Origin: Elgaria multicarinata webbii
Lineage: Eukaryota > Chordata > Lepidosauria > Squamata > Anguidae
Reading direction: 5' to 3'
Assembly: GCF_023053635.1 (NCBI RefSeq)
Contig: NC_086179.1
Span: forward strand, 248,501-312,500
DNA length: 64,000 nucleotides
Notes under the pieces: generated by a model
The model's input: the letters and a program-made list of their open reading frames with translations, nothing else
Databases searched by the model: none
What the model was told of the DNA's origin: nothing
Position numbers and translations under genes: made by a program
In this document: piece by piece, positions 10,871 through 21,432 of the stretch
How positions within the stretch are numbered: position 1 is the stretch's first letter
How the letters are laid out: each line of letters begins with the position of its first letter

Positions 10871-11935
10871 TAAAAGATTGCGCGGGGGTGGGGGTGGGGG
10901 CGGGCAGCCCTCATAGGACACAAAAACATGGTTTATATTAATCTATACAAATGTAGAAATTGTTACTACGATTTACTTAAAATTGCGCAGGGGGCAAAGA
11001 CAGCCTAATTAAATTGCACTTGCCTCAGATCATCTTAAATCGATGGGCAAAAGTTATGTGTGGGGGTTATTGGTTTTTTTACTAAGTTTAATTGTCAGGC
11101 AGGGAAAGATGGTGGGGTGGGGTGGGGGTGGGGGGTTGCAGTAAGTGAGCAGGGGAGGGTCAGCCCTTTCCTGCCCAGCTGTAACCCTCCTTGGAAATCG
11201 CCCCTGCCCTGCGTGGCCATGAAGCTGAGAAAAAGGCCTTCCATTGGCAGGAAGGCTCACTGGGGCTCTGGGGAAGAGATCCGGAGTTGGCTTCTTGGGT
11301 CTAGGCTGAACAGCGCCTCTGTGCAGCAGCCATCCTATGTGCACTTGGGGGGGGGGTATTCCCCCTCTGCACTCCCATTTCCAGTGTGCTGGAGATGCAG
11401 CTGGAGTGGCTGACCCTGTGCGGAGGAGGGGTTTCCCCTGGATGACCTCGACTCTCATGGGAGGACCCCCCACTGCTTGGGGAGGAGCCTCCTCAGTGTA
11501 GGCCATGTGCACATGCATTATGTGTCTTCTTTGTGTGGAGCACTGGCTGGCATTAGCCTGGTCTCCTAGCGTGGTGTGGACATGTGGGATGGAGGAGGGG
11601 CTTGTGCCACTCATAATCGGTGCTGTCACAGACACTTGCCAGTAGACACCTGGGACAACATACCACATAATACTCCATATGACAAAAGGCACCCTGTCCC
11701 ATTTGTGATACATTTTCACATTTCAGTTAGGATTTTAATGTTAAAATTGTGCTTTTAAAAAACCCCAATTGGAAATTTGTTTTTCACCTATTGAAGAGGA
11801 TGCTTCTAGGTTGATTACATGAATGAGTGAAGTCCAGATCAAATGTACCTAATCTGATTGCATGCCACCTTCCACGGCAATGTTTCACTGTCAAAATTTG
11901 CCTAACCAAAGCAGAACTGTGGGGTACTTTTACTC
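10871..11935. other. No recognised feature
   Basis: This stretch has purine-rich and poly-G tracts (for example near 11111 and 11348) and a run of ordinary open frames. Neither coding nor repeat signatures are convincing. Confidence 0.4.
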
Positions 11936-11939
11936 TTCA

Positions 11940-12705
11940 CAGTCTGGATGCAGCCTAGAATTGCCTTAGCCTGCCCTGGTGACCCATGTTTTGCTGGTGG
12001 CCTACTGGAACCCCCTAGATCCTTTTTACAGATACCGTTGTCAAGCCAATGATCACCCACTCTATATTTGTACATCTGATTTTTCCTACATCAATGCAGA
12101 ACTTAACATTTATCTGTGTTGAAATTCATTTTGTTTGTTTTGGCCCATTTCTCCACCCTGTCAAGATCACATTGAAGCTTGTTTCTGTCTTCTAAGATAT
12201 TAGCTGCCCCACTCAGTTCTGTGTCACCAGCAGATGTTATGACCTTCCCCTCTTCTCCTTCATCCAAGCCATTTATAAAAATGCTGAACACCTCTGGGCC
12301 AAGGACAGAACCCAATGGCAAAACCCACTTGTCACTTCTGTCCAGGTTGACAAGGAGCTGTTCCCGATCGCTCTTTTGGTCTGGTCCACCAACCAGTGAC
12401 AAATCCAGCTGATGGTGGCATTGTACAGCCCACAGTATATCCCTTGCCAACAAGAATATCATGGAGGAACTTGTCAAAAGCCTTGCTAAAATCAAAATTC
12501 ATTATGGGGACAGCATTTCCTTGATCTACCAAAGCTAATAATGCTATAAAAAAGGAGATAAGGTTAGCCTGCATGACTTGTTCTTGAGAAACCTGTGCTG
12601 ACTCTTTCTACCCACAGTATTCTTTTCTAAATGCTCACAGGCTGAGTGTTTAATTATCTGCTCCTTCCAGAACCTTTCCAGGTACTGACATCGAGAGTTG
12701 GTAGA
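11940..12705 (-). mobile_element. CR1 LINE fragment (reverse transcriptase region)
   Basis: The minus strand encodes decayed CR1 ORF2 sequence: LGSVLGPEVFSIFINGLDE, then a damaged version of the FADDTKLGG catalytic block (SAGDTELSG), then ANILEDRNKLQCDLDR. The 3' end of the element is missing on the low-coordinate side. Confidence 0.85.
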
Positions 12706-13160
12706 TGAACATAAGTCCACGAAGAGAGCCCTGATGCTGGATCAATCTAGTCCAGCACTCTGACCCCAAAGCGGCCAACCAGCTGTCGACCTGGTTGGGT
12801 CAAGAGCAGCACGACAATGGAATCAGTTGCCTGGTGAGGTTGTGGGCTCTCCCACACTAGAGGCCTTCAAGAGGCAGCTGGACAACCATCTGTCAGGGAT
12901 GCTTTAGGGTGGATTCCTGCATTGAGCAGGGGGTTGGACTCGATGGCCTTGTAGGCCCCTTCCAACTCAGCTATTCTATGATTCTATGACCAGGGAACCG
13001 CAGGCAGGACACGGTGCAACAGTACCCTCCCACCCATGTTCCCCAGCAACTGTTGTATATAGGCTTGCTGCCTCAGATACTGGAGGTAGCCCATAGCTAT
13101 CAGGACAGGGAGCCATGGATAGCTTTCTCCTCCAGTCCAACCCATCTGGATGACACCGGA
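12706..13160 (-). mobile_element. CR1-like tail, split by a CR1 insertion
   Basis: The left part (12706-12805, with ggatcaatctagtccagcac and agcggccaaccagctgtcga) and the right part (about 12990-13160, with agcccatagctatcaggaca and gatagctttctcctccag) belong to one CR1-type 3' UTR. They are separated by a younger plus-strand CR1 3' end. Confidence 0.65.
12806..12988 (+). mobile_element. CR1 LINE 3' end, nested
   Basis: The sequence starts in the last codons of ORF2 (gacaatggaatcagttgcct) and runs to the terminal ctattctatgattctatga. It is inserted within the older minus-strand CR1-like tail. Confidence 0.9.
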
Positions 13161-13984
13161 GTTGGGGAAGCTGGTCTAGGGAGGCCTGTGAAAGGAAGCT
13201 GTCTTTATTTTCCCATGTGCTTCACCCACATTTTCTGGCCCTAAATGAGAAAGTTTTTGATTCCACCCCACCTGCCCTCTTTACCCCTCTGCCTTCACAA
13301 CTGTTGCTCTATGGGTTTGGAACAGCCTGGGAAGAAGGGCAGTAGGGGGTCGTGCCCTATATCAGGTTATGTGTTATGTGTGTTGTAGTTTGTAAATCAA
13401 AATGTGCCTTGACATCTGTGGTCACCAGCTATAAAACTTCATCTATATACAATTCAGGTAATATACACTTTAGGCAGGCTCTCGGCAGGTCAGTCCAGGA
13501 ATTCAATCTTATCCCAATAAGGTAATGAATTCAATCTTATCCCAGTAAGATGATCTCCAAAATCAGGTTAATAGAAGCTCTGCTTATGCAAAGAACAACT
13601 GTGCCTGATTACTAGCATACACAGGCCAAGGTTTCTGCTTGGGAGGGAAGCTCCAGCCCCGGGGGGGGGGGGGCAGAAACGAAGACATCTCTTCAACTGC
13701 TCTGGGGCTCCCTTGGCGACAGCCAGAGTCCCCGCATGCATGACAGCAAGGCAGAGATCAATGCAGACACTGGACGGGGCAGATGGAGACATTCCCACCA
13801 GCTAAGAGCTCAGGCTGGGGGTCAGGTTGCCAGATCCCTGGGTTTAGTCTCCTTCTCCAGGAGAAATAGTGAGAGCCAGAAGGAAGGAGGAAATGGAGGT
13901 GGGAAGTGGGGGGAGGAAACCTGCCCTCCACAGGCCCATCTCCAACTTTCTGCTCCATCTCTTGATCCAGCCTAAATAACAAAG
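13161..13984. other. No recognised feature
   Basis: There is a poly-G tract near 13661 and a short local duplication (tcaatcttatcccaataag / tcaatcttatcccagtaag near 13504 and 13532). I see no gene. Confidence 0.4.
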
Positions 13985-14085
13985 AGCAGAGCACTGCCTG
14001 ACACATTTTCTGTGGCAGAAACTTTCGCAGATCACAGTCCGTTTCATCAGATGCAGGAAGTGTTACCTGGTAACCAGTATATATG
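13985..14085 (-). mobile_element. Possible Penelope-like element tail
   Basis: On the minus strand, gcatctgatgaaacggactg followed by tgatctgcgaaagtttctgcc resembles the CATCTGATGAAGTGG...CGAAAGC tail found at the ends of Penelope-like copies in reptiles. A related tail is at 28.5 kb. It is short and diverged. Confidence 0.35.
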
Positions 14086-15215
14086 CAGATGGTTTGGGGG
14101 TGGGGTTGCCAAACAATGCCATCAGAGCCCCCACCCCTACTGAATTTATCCAGCCTCTTCTTCTCTCTTTCTGCAGGCCAGATGATGGAGAAACAGGTGC
14201 CAAAGCAGGCATAATGAAGACGTTTTGGAAACACCTGGCTCAAGGACCATAATCCTGCATGGAAGATGATCCAGGAGAGGCTTGAGATTCTTTATTTTCT
14301 CCCCCACCCCCTGCTAATCGCCCAGTAATGCCTGGCTCCCTCCGTGACCGTCTGGCAGCTCCCAACCAAGCTCAGATTTGAGCCTCACCTCAGAAGACCT
14401 GGCAGCAGTACATGGAAAGAGAAAGGAGTGAGGGTTTTTGTGCAAACTTGAAAAATAAAATTCTCAAGGTTGAACCAACTTTTAAGACTGGAAAAATGAG
14501 AGGCTGACATTGGCTGATTCATCCATCTCTACAGGCAGGCACTGGGTCTGTGGTTTTTAGTGGACACCAGTGCAAGCTTAAATTTGATGGTGGTGGGTTG
14601 GAGATCTCAAGCAAATTCCTGCAGATCCGTGATGACTGATTTTTCTATTCACTTGACCCAACTGGCAGTCTACCCCCCACCCCACATCCCCTGGCAGCCA
14701 TTTTGTGGGATGCTACTGTGATCTCCCCCCCCCCTGCCCATTTCCAGTTTTGCCAAGAGGATCCCAAAGGTGTGGGAACTCCAGGGTCCTAATGGTGCAC
14801 TTGAAGGTGTACCTTAGAAGATACCCAGCCAAATGCCACTCTGGTCCCACCGTTGCCCCCTCTGGCCTTAGCGAGGCCTGGAGAAGGATGATGCAACCAG
14901 CAACTGTGACTGGCTGACACACACACACTGCCACTTTTCCTCCACCCCCAGCTGATTAAACAGAGGGATGAGCAGCTGGGCTTTAAGCCACGGACTGTGC
15001 TGGCAAATGACTCAGGCAGAGGCCAGGCAGCCAACCAGGCCGTGGAGCTCAAGGGAGCCCAGAAAGCTACGTGCTCAGGGATAGAGGCTGATGAAGCCTG
15101 GCACCCACAGCCAATGCTTGGATGGGCCCTGGAATTTGCTGGCACACCAAGCCTAAGAGGGAACAGCTGAGAGAAGTAGAAAGACCCCAGAGGGGAAATG
15201 TCTGGCTGGTAGGTG
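14086..15215. other. No recognised feature
   Basis: I see neither a credible exon nor a repeat signature here. Confidence 0.4.
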
Positions 15216-15217
15216 CA

Positions 15218-15340
15218 CTCATAGAATCATATTAGAGCTGGAAGGGGCCTACAAGGCCATCGAGTCCAACCCCCTGCTCAATGCAGGAATCCACCCTAAA
15301 GCATCCCTGACAGAGGGTTGTCCAACTGCCTCTAGACATT
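15218..15340 (-). mobile_element. CR1 LINE 3' end
   Basis: A short minus-strand CR1 tail: tcatagaatcatattagagc, then ggaaggggcctacaaggccat and the final ORF2 codons. It is 5'-truncated after roughly 120 bases. Confidence 0.9.
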
Positions 15341-16610
15341 TGCTGGTGTCTAGAGGCTTTCTGCCTAGGGGATGGCAATAGCAGCCCACGGGCCAGCCTG
15401 AGGGGCAGTGGGGCTTGGCAGGAATTGGGATGCCAACAGGCTGTGTGGCAGCATCACTATGGGCAGCTTCAGGCCTTGCATGTGATGGCACGCACTAGAC
15501 CTTGCACAGATCACTGGAGCTGGGAGCCAGGCATGGGCGTAGGAGCTGTCCATCCATCCACCCACAATGCAAGAGCCAAGATGAACACTTGTGCCAGTCG
15601 CACACAAGAAGCAAAATCATTAGCAAGTGTCATGCCTTTATAGAGATTAAACAAAAAATGGAATGCATAGCCTAAACATGAACATCAGTGCTGCAATTAA
15701 AAACAAGGTCCAGCTAAAGAGTCCTCACATGGAATCGAAAGTACAATTTTCAGCCAATTTTCCATTTTAGACTTAAGTATAACAACTATTTGCTTCTGTT
15801 TCTATGAGCTAACAGGCTGAATGAAACAGTGACAACACAGGGCAAACAGCTTGTGTGCGCCACACTTACGCGGGCAGCCAATCCTCTTCAGCTGCAGAAC
15901 CCTTGAATGGTGAAGCCCCCCCCCCCCCCCGGCATGTGCTGGGATGGTAAAAACCCACATAGAAGACCTTGTGTTTCCTGCAGAAACCACCTAGAAAGCA
16001 AAGCCATATTTCAGAACCCAGAACCTTGGGGAAACTGGGAGTTTTGTATCAAGATGGGCACAAAAGGCAGACGCCAGGCACTCCAACGGGGGCCCTTGTC
16101 GCTTCTGTCTGGGACCGCAGGCAGGGCGTGACCGGCTCCTGTGTGCTCGCTGAGGCTTTAGAGGCCATTCCTTGCACGCAAGCAAATAAGGGCGTGCCAG
16201 GCCGGCCCCTGCCATGGGGTGGGGGTGGGGGTGCGCCCTATGAAGCCTCTGGATAAGCTGGACCTGCTGAGGTCATTACAGGCCAGGGGAGCGAGCCTGG
16301 CCATCCGAGCCAGACCTGTGCGAAAGGCAGATACATGGGGGCAAGTGGTTTCCCCGCTGGGATCTGGCAAACAAGAACATTTTGTTCTGGAATCTTACTG
16401 CCTCTAGGTGGAGCCGGAAAAGACTCCTGTTTGACACCTGACATCTGCACCTGTGAACGCAATGACACCTGTGGAAAGTCCCCTTTGCTTAGTCTTTCAT
16501 AATTAACATTTATATTTATTTATAATTAGCATTTATTTGCTAAAAGGGGTGACGCTCTTCCCACTCCCTCTCCCAGTGCTTTCTATTTTCAAACAGACAA
16601 AACCGAAAAG
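15341..16610. other. No recognised feature
   Basis: This stretch contains a poly-C tract near 15918 and otherwise unique-looking sequence, with no credible exon. Confidence 0.4.

Positions 16611-16660
<50 letters not shown>
16611..16660. repeat. (GT)n(GA)n microsatellite
   Basis: Seven or so gt units pass directly into about sixteen ga units. Confidence 0.95.
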
Positions 16661-17249
16661 CAGCAGCGAGAGAGCGGGGGAGGGGGAAGATCGCACGTGG
16701 TTAGTTGGGGGCATTTCTCTTTTCCACAAGGAAGAAAAAACAGATCGTCTTGTATTTGCATGATTTTCACACACACCTCTCTCAAAAACCCGCCATTAAA
16801 TCATAGAGGTCCCTTCGGTGTCTACAGATGTGCTCTGCGATTTGATGGTCATTCTGTTGTCATCCCATGTAAAAATCATGAGCACCAGTGGCTTTTTGTG
16901 ACGTTGTAGCGGTGCTGCCCAAGTACCAGGTCTGTGATGCTGCAGCTGAATTGGACCTGGGTGTGCGTGGGGGGGAGGGGCATGTAAAGGCCCCGCAACA
17001 GCCGTTTTGTTGACACTCACTCATGATTCCAAATGTGCCCAAGGCCCCAAGTACTCTGGTCGAGGAGGGGAAAGATCCGTCTTGATCTAAGGCAGCTCCC
17101 AGAGCCTTGACCAGCTGGTTGCTGGTCATGGCCAGACACCGCTGCCTTGGCAAGGTGGACAGCCCCGGCCTCTGCGGGAGGGAGCGGGGCCAACCTCCCA
17201 AGCCCATGCCGGCGGCGCCAGGGGGCACGTGCGCGGCAGGCGCTGTACG

Positions 17250-17303
17250 AGATTGATTTCATTTATATACCGCCCCACAGCCGAAGCTCTCTGGGCGGTT
17301 TGC
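17250..17303 (-). mobile_element. L2-like LINE tail fragment
   Basis: The plus strand reads catttatataccgccccaca followed by gccgaagctctctgggcggt, the reverse complement of the L2 3' terminus. It is a 50-base remnant at the edge of the SBF1 CpG island. Confidence 0.8.
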
Positions 17304-18313
17304 AAAAGAGAAGGATCCCCCGCAGCACAAAGCAGCAGCAGCAGACCCCGCGGAGGCCGGCCCCCTCCCCTCCCCTCCCCTCCCCTCCCCGGCTCCTCGA
17401 CGGCGCGAGTCCAGGCGCTGGGAAGAAGACGCCGCCTCGCCGCCCGCGGGGCCTGGGCGCGCCCGGGCTACACGCGCCCCGCAGGCCAGCGCTTCCCCCG
17501 GGGACGCCCCGCCACGCGCCTCCGCCAGCCCCCTCGGCAGCTGCTCGGTGCGGACTTGGCCGGCCGGAGCAGGGCCCGGGCGAGGGTTAGAGCGAGGCGG
17601 GCGCCCGGAGCCGAGCGGGCCGAGGCCACGGCCGCCGCCGCCGCGGGAGCTCCGTCCCAAGCGCCCTACGGGCGAGGGGGCGCCTGGCGCTGCCGGCCAC
17701 GGAGCCCGCCAGAGCCCTTGGCCGGGCTGACAGGCGGGGGAGCACCGGGCCTGGGAGACCGGTCGGGGCGCCCGTCCCGTCCCCCCCCCCTCGGCGCCTG
17801 GCAGGGCGGGGGCCGCCAACCCCCAACGCCCCCAGGATCCCGCGCTGGCTGCCGGAGAGGGCGGCAGCGACGCAGCACCCCCCCTTTCCGCGGAAGGAAG
17901 CGGCACTCCGGGGACGGTCTGGTGCCTCCCCGGGGACGCCCCCAGGGCCCCCTCCCCTTGGCAGGGACGCCTTCCGCGGGAGGGGGGCCGGGAAGGGAGC
18001 CCTCCGCCTTCTGCAGCATCCGCCGTCGGGCAGCCCCGCCGTGGCCGGGAGCAGGAGCCGGACCCAGGGGCGGAGGCGGCCCTGCAGCAGGAAGGAAGGA
18101 GGGAGGGACCACCTGCCCCCCGCCCGCTCCTGCAAACCGGCCCCGCCTTCAGCTGCCGCCAGCCGCCTCGGAGCCCCGCCCACAAAAACAGAGGCGCTGG
18201 CGGGACGCGGGCGGAGTGCGCGGTCGGCGGCAGGACCCGGCGGGCGAGCGGGGGCTCCTCCCGGCGGCCCGGCTGCGATAGGCGGAAGAGGCGGGCGCGC
18301 AGAGTACCCAGGG

Positions 18314-18355
18314 CCAATCGGGGTGGCCTCCGGCAGCGGGGCCCACTCCCATTGG
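18314..18355. promoter_or_regulatory. Paired CCAAT boxes, SBF1 promoter
   Basis: CCAAT at 18314-18318 and its inverse ATTGG at 18351-18355 lie about 37 bases apart, roughly 70-105 bases upstream of a YY1-type element. Paired NF-Y sites with this kind of spacing are usual in TATA-less CpG-island promoters. An ETS-like CGGAAG is nearby at about 18284. Binding is an inference. Confidence 0.5.
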
Positions 18356-18419
18356 CCGCCTGCCTGCCGCGCCGCGCTTGCGCCCCCGCCCCGGCTGGAC
18401 CGCGTCCTGCCGCCCAGGC

Positions 18420-18430
18420 AAGATGGCGGC
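18420..18430 (+). promoter_or_regulatory. YY1-type initiator element AAGATGGCGGC
   Basis: AAGATGGCGGC is the canonical YY1 site, which in TATA-less promoters usually lies just downstream of the transcription start. It suggests that SBF1 transcription starts at roughly 18390-18420, giving a 5' UTR of about 175-205 bases. Confidence 0.55.
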
Positions 18431-18530
18431 GGCTGAGGCGGCGGCGGAGGCGGCAGCAGCGGGAGACGGGGCGGCCGAAGTGGCGGCGGCGAGGCACGGC
18501 GGGGCAGCGGCGGGGCCCCGGCGGGGCTGA
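18423..18530 (+). other. Possible upstream ORF in the SBF1 5' UTR
   Basis: An ATG inside the YY1-type element, with A at -3 and G at +4, opens a 35-codon alanine-rich frame that stops at 18528-18530. It is out of frame with the SBF1 start codon 65 bases further on. It matters only if transcription starts upstream of 18423. Confidence 0.35.
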
Positions 18531-18550
18531 GCCGGGACGGAGCGCCCGAA

Positions 18551-18577
18551 GCAGCAGCAGCAGCAGCAGCAGCAGCA
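18551..18577 (+). repeat. CAG trinucleotide run in the SBF1 5' UTR
   Basis: Nine GCA units in a row end 17 bases before the SBF1 start codon. In a transcript this would be a CAG run close to the initiation site. Confidence 0.9.
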
Positions 18578-18594
18578 CAAGCCGCCCCGCAGCC

Positions 18595-18649
18595 ATGGCC
18601 CGGCTCGCGGACTACTTCGTGGTGGTCTCCTTCGCCCCGGGCAAGCGCG
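18595..18649 (+). CDS. SBF1: SBF1 exon 1 (coding part)
   Basis: SBF1 (MTMR5) is a large cytoplasmic protein with an N-terminal tripartite DENN module, a GRAM/PH-like region, a catalytically dead myotubularin phosphatase domain and a C-terminal PH domain. It partners MTMR2 and acts in endosomal phosphoinositide control and Rab GTPase exchange. The exon encodes MARLADYFVVVSFAPGKR plus one base, matching the conserved SBF1/SBF2 start MARLADYF, in context GCAGCCATGGC. It ends at CGCG|GTGAGT, a consensus donor, in phase 1. Joined to the exon at 59069 it reads on as [13 protein letters not shown], which is SBF1. SBF2 instead has GLGKIIQRFPQKDWDD at that place. The promoter is a CpG island with paired CCAAT boxes and a YY1-type element. 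The rest of the gene lies beyond the window. Confidence 0.95.
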
Positions 18650-19310
18650 GTGAGTCAGCGCGTCCCGCAGGCAGGCAGGCGGGCGGCAGAGGGCGCGGAG
18701 GGGCCGCCGGGCTGGGCGGGCGGCTCTTCCGGCGCGCCTCAGGCCTCCGCCTTGGGTGCGGCGGCTGTTGGACGCCCCCCCCACCCCCACCCCCACCCCG
18801 CCGGGAGGGCGCGGGCGCGAATGCGGATCCTGCTACGGGGCGGGCGAGGCCTGGCCGCCTCTCCTCCGCCTCCTGGCCTCGCTGCCCTCCCCTCTGCCCC
18901 GCCCCGGCCGTGGCAGGTGCCGGCGGAAGGAGGGCCCCGCTCCGGAGGGTGGGCAGGAGGGAGGCGGCCCGGTGTGCTCCGGGCTGCAGCTCCGGGAAGC
19001 CCCCGGCGGCGGCAGGGCCAAAGGCCGGGCCGAGTGCTGGCAGCCGCAGTCCAGCGCCTGCCTGGGGGGAGGCGGGGGTGGGGGGCGCCTCCTCCTCCTC
19101 CTCCTCTCCCGCGCACCGGAAGCCCCCCCCGAGCCGCTGCCCCCCCCAAGCCCCGCGTTGGCAGCATCCCGTCGGCCTGGCCTCGTCCCGCGTCCAGGGC
19201 GGCTTTCCTGCCGGGACACGGGGATGCTGCGGGTGGGTGGGGGCTAGAGTGCCGGGCCGCTTTCGGCGTCGGCCAGGAGCGGCGCCTCAACGAATACGCG
19301 GTTTGCTAGG

Positions 19311-19695
19311 GATGCATCCGGCGGCGCGCAGGCTGGGTGCTGATGCTGGTGTTCTTGTGTGCTAAAGCTGAATCCGAGCAAAATGGAAGCGATGCTGATT
19401 CTTCAGGAGAGGGTTAGGGCCCCTTCCTAGCCCCTCTCTTCGACGGAACAGGTGTGCGGGGCTGGCCCAAGCTAGGCACGGCTTACTGCCCTAGCAAGTT
19501 GTGCCGGGGGCTCCTCTTTCCGATTATTCCTGCGCTCCCTCCGGGAGAGTAGGGATCTGACCACCGCCATCCAAATCAACACTTCCCTTTGATGTCTCCT
19601 GGGCGGATGAACCTGCTGCTGAAGGCTGTAACCGGCCCTTCTATGCAAGGGAGAGAGAGGCAGGAACACGGCCCGCTGCTTTGCCAGGCCTTTGG
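19311..19695. other. SBF1 intron 1, no recognised feature
   Basis: This is sequence just beyond the CpG island. I see no exon or repeat signature. Confidence 0.5.
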
Positions 19696-19724
19696 CCATG
19701 CTTAGGACAGTATGGCTGACACTG

Positions 19725-19860
19725 GCAGGCAGCAGCTCTCCAGAGTTCCAGGCAGGAGTTCTTTCAGCAGCTCCTGGAGAGGCTGCCGGGGTCGAAGCCT
19801 GGGACCCTCTGCATGCAAAGTGGGGGCTCTCCGGCTGAGCCATGGCCCCTCAGCATCTCC
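19725..19860 (-). mobile_element. tRNA-derived SINE, minus strand
   Basis: The reverse complement reads ggccatggctcagccggaga, then a tRNA-like box B (GGTCCCAGGCTTCGACCCC-like) and ggagctgctgaaagaactcc. Better-preserved relatives are at 53.3 and 55.2 kb. It has a tRNA-like head but is not a tRNA gene. Confidence 0.7.
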
Positions 19861-19904
19861 AGCCAGTGCAGTGGGGGCTCCACTGGCTACCAACTTGCTT
19901 CCAG

Positions 19905-20065
19905 GCCCTATTATTATTATTATTGTTATTATTATCATCATTTATATACTGCCCCATAGCTGAAGCTCTCTAGGTGGTTTACAAAAGTTAAAAAACAGTG
20001 AACATTAAAAAGAAATATACGAAATTTAAAACCATAAAACGCATAAAATACAAACAAAAACAGGG
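19905..20065 (-). mobile_element. L2-like LINE tail
   Basis: An (tta)n run is followed by catttatatactgccccata and the gctgaagctctctaggtggt block. This is the reverse complement of the L2 3' end. Confidence 0.85.
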
Positions 20066-21015
20066 GTTAGTTTTGACCTTTAAAAACCCTCCGTCGCTTT
20101 GGCTCTGTATAGCATTTGGGAACGCCTCTCCTGATGTCAACTGTCCCCGCTATGGCTGGTGAAGGTTGACAGGTAGAGCTCTGCTCAGTCCTGCCCAAAG
20201 GGGTTAAGACGGTGGCAGCAGCGTGGAGGAGCAGGGCCCTTTCCTGCTGTGGCTCTGAGGCTTTGGGATAAATTGCTTGGGGGGTCGTGTCGTTGCTTCT
20301 CCCTGTTGAGGTTCAGGAAGCTCTGGTAAGGCTGTTGCTTTGGGCTAACTTTTGGAAGCTGAGAAGTTTGTGGCTGGTGGCTTGGTGTTGCTGGCAGAGA
20401 AGGAGGTGAGCTTTTGACGTTGGTGCAGTTGTATGTTTTATTCGCTATTGTTGTGATGGTTGTATTGTGACTCTCAGGCAACATAGAGCAAGAGAGCAGA
20501 AATGGGATAAAGAAATGGGAAATTGATATTGTCTGGGGTATCATGTCATTGGCTTGGTTTTGTGGAAACATTGTGGGAGTTCATTCTGGCAATTAAAAGC
20601 CCAAATACTTTTTGAAAGAACATGAAAGTTGCAGGACTACTGTGCGATCATTCTGGCCTGTCTGAGAGAGATGCCGGTTGGCTTCGGTTTCAAATAGTGT
20701 CATTTTGTCTACTTCTGCTGCAGGATGTTCAGTGTGTTGGTTGTTGTTTTCCTCCCAGGCAGGAGGTGCTTTAGGTTTGGTGTGTGGGAAGCTGCTGGGT
20801 CCTTCATGCTAATTGTCATTAGCCATGTGTTTCCCACAAGAGGCTGGCAGCTCCTGTTGCACCTAAGGTCCTTCTAGCTTCCACAGGGTTGCCTTACACC
20901 TGATCTTTTCCTTGCTTTCCTTAGCATGTATAGCGGTTTTTGGCATTTCACTGTCTTGTCTCATACTTTGTGCTCTGCTGCAGAGCTGTGACCTAGAGAT
21001 GGATGGCACCAGAAA
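20066..21015. other. SBF1 intron 1, no recognised feature
   Basis: No repeat family or exon was recognised in this stretch. Confidence 0.45.
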
Positions 21016-21019
21016 AACG

Positions 21020-21325
21020 ATTGTAGTCCACCCGGGGGAAGAGCCTTCAGCGTGGTGGCCCCCCTCCTGTGGAATTCCCTGCCTCTGGAGGTCAGGCAGG
21101 CGCTAACTTTGTATTCCTTTTGGCGCCTCCTGAAAACGTCATTGTTCAAAGAAGCCTTTCCTTAATGACCAGCCACAGTTCACGGTTCACCTTTAATTTT
21201 GCTTTTGAAAATATATTTTAAGGTGTTTTATTCTGTTTTTATTGAATTTTATCTTGTACACCGCTCTGAAGTTTTGAATGGGGAGCAGTATATAAATATT
21301 GTAAATAAGTGATAAATAAACAAAA
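21020..21325 (+). mobile_element. L2-like LINE, 3' end
   Basis: The phrase gggggaagagccttcagcgt and the following codons give the L2 ORF2 terminus (RAFSVVAPLLWNSLPLEV type), followed by its 3' UTR with tacaccgctctgaagttttg and the tail. Confidence 0.85.
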
Positions 21326-21432
21326 CTAAGAGTAGAAAAATGAGATTTTTCTGCATTTCTGAATTACAGTATGTTAGCTATTTGTAAAATAACTTTGAAA
21401 CATAAAGCACCGCCACTGAGGTGAAAGACAGA

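Larger units (their letters stand above)
17140..19310. promoter_or_regulatory. CpG island of SBF1
   Basis: This is an extremely GC- and CpG-rich stretch of about 2.2 kb centred on SBF1 exon 1. It produces many long spurious open frames on both strands. A short old L2 tail (17253-17300) marks its left edge. Most of it lies upstream of the start codon and it continues about 0.65 kb into intron 1. Confidence 0.9.

Noticed and set aside
16860-17228. Minus-strand frame with TSNQLVKALGAALDQDG and a nearby GTGAGT
   Set aside because: It looks a little like an exon between the two genes, but no family match is known to me, no acceptor is evident and the start lies in GC-rich sequence. A transcript would be needed.
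17229-18596. Long open frames of 350 and 445 codons on both strands upstream of SBF1
   Set aside because: They are opposite-strand shadows of base composition in the SBF1 CpG island, without family resemblance.
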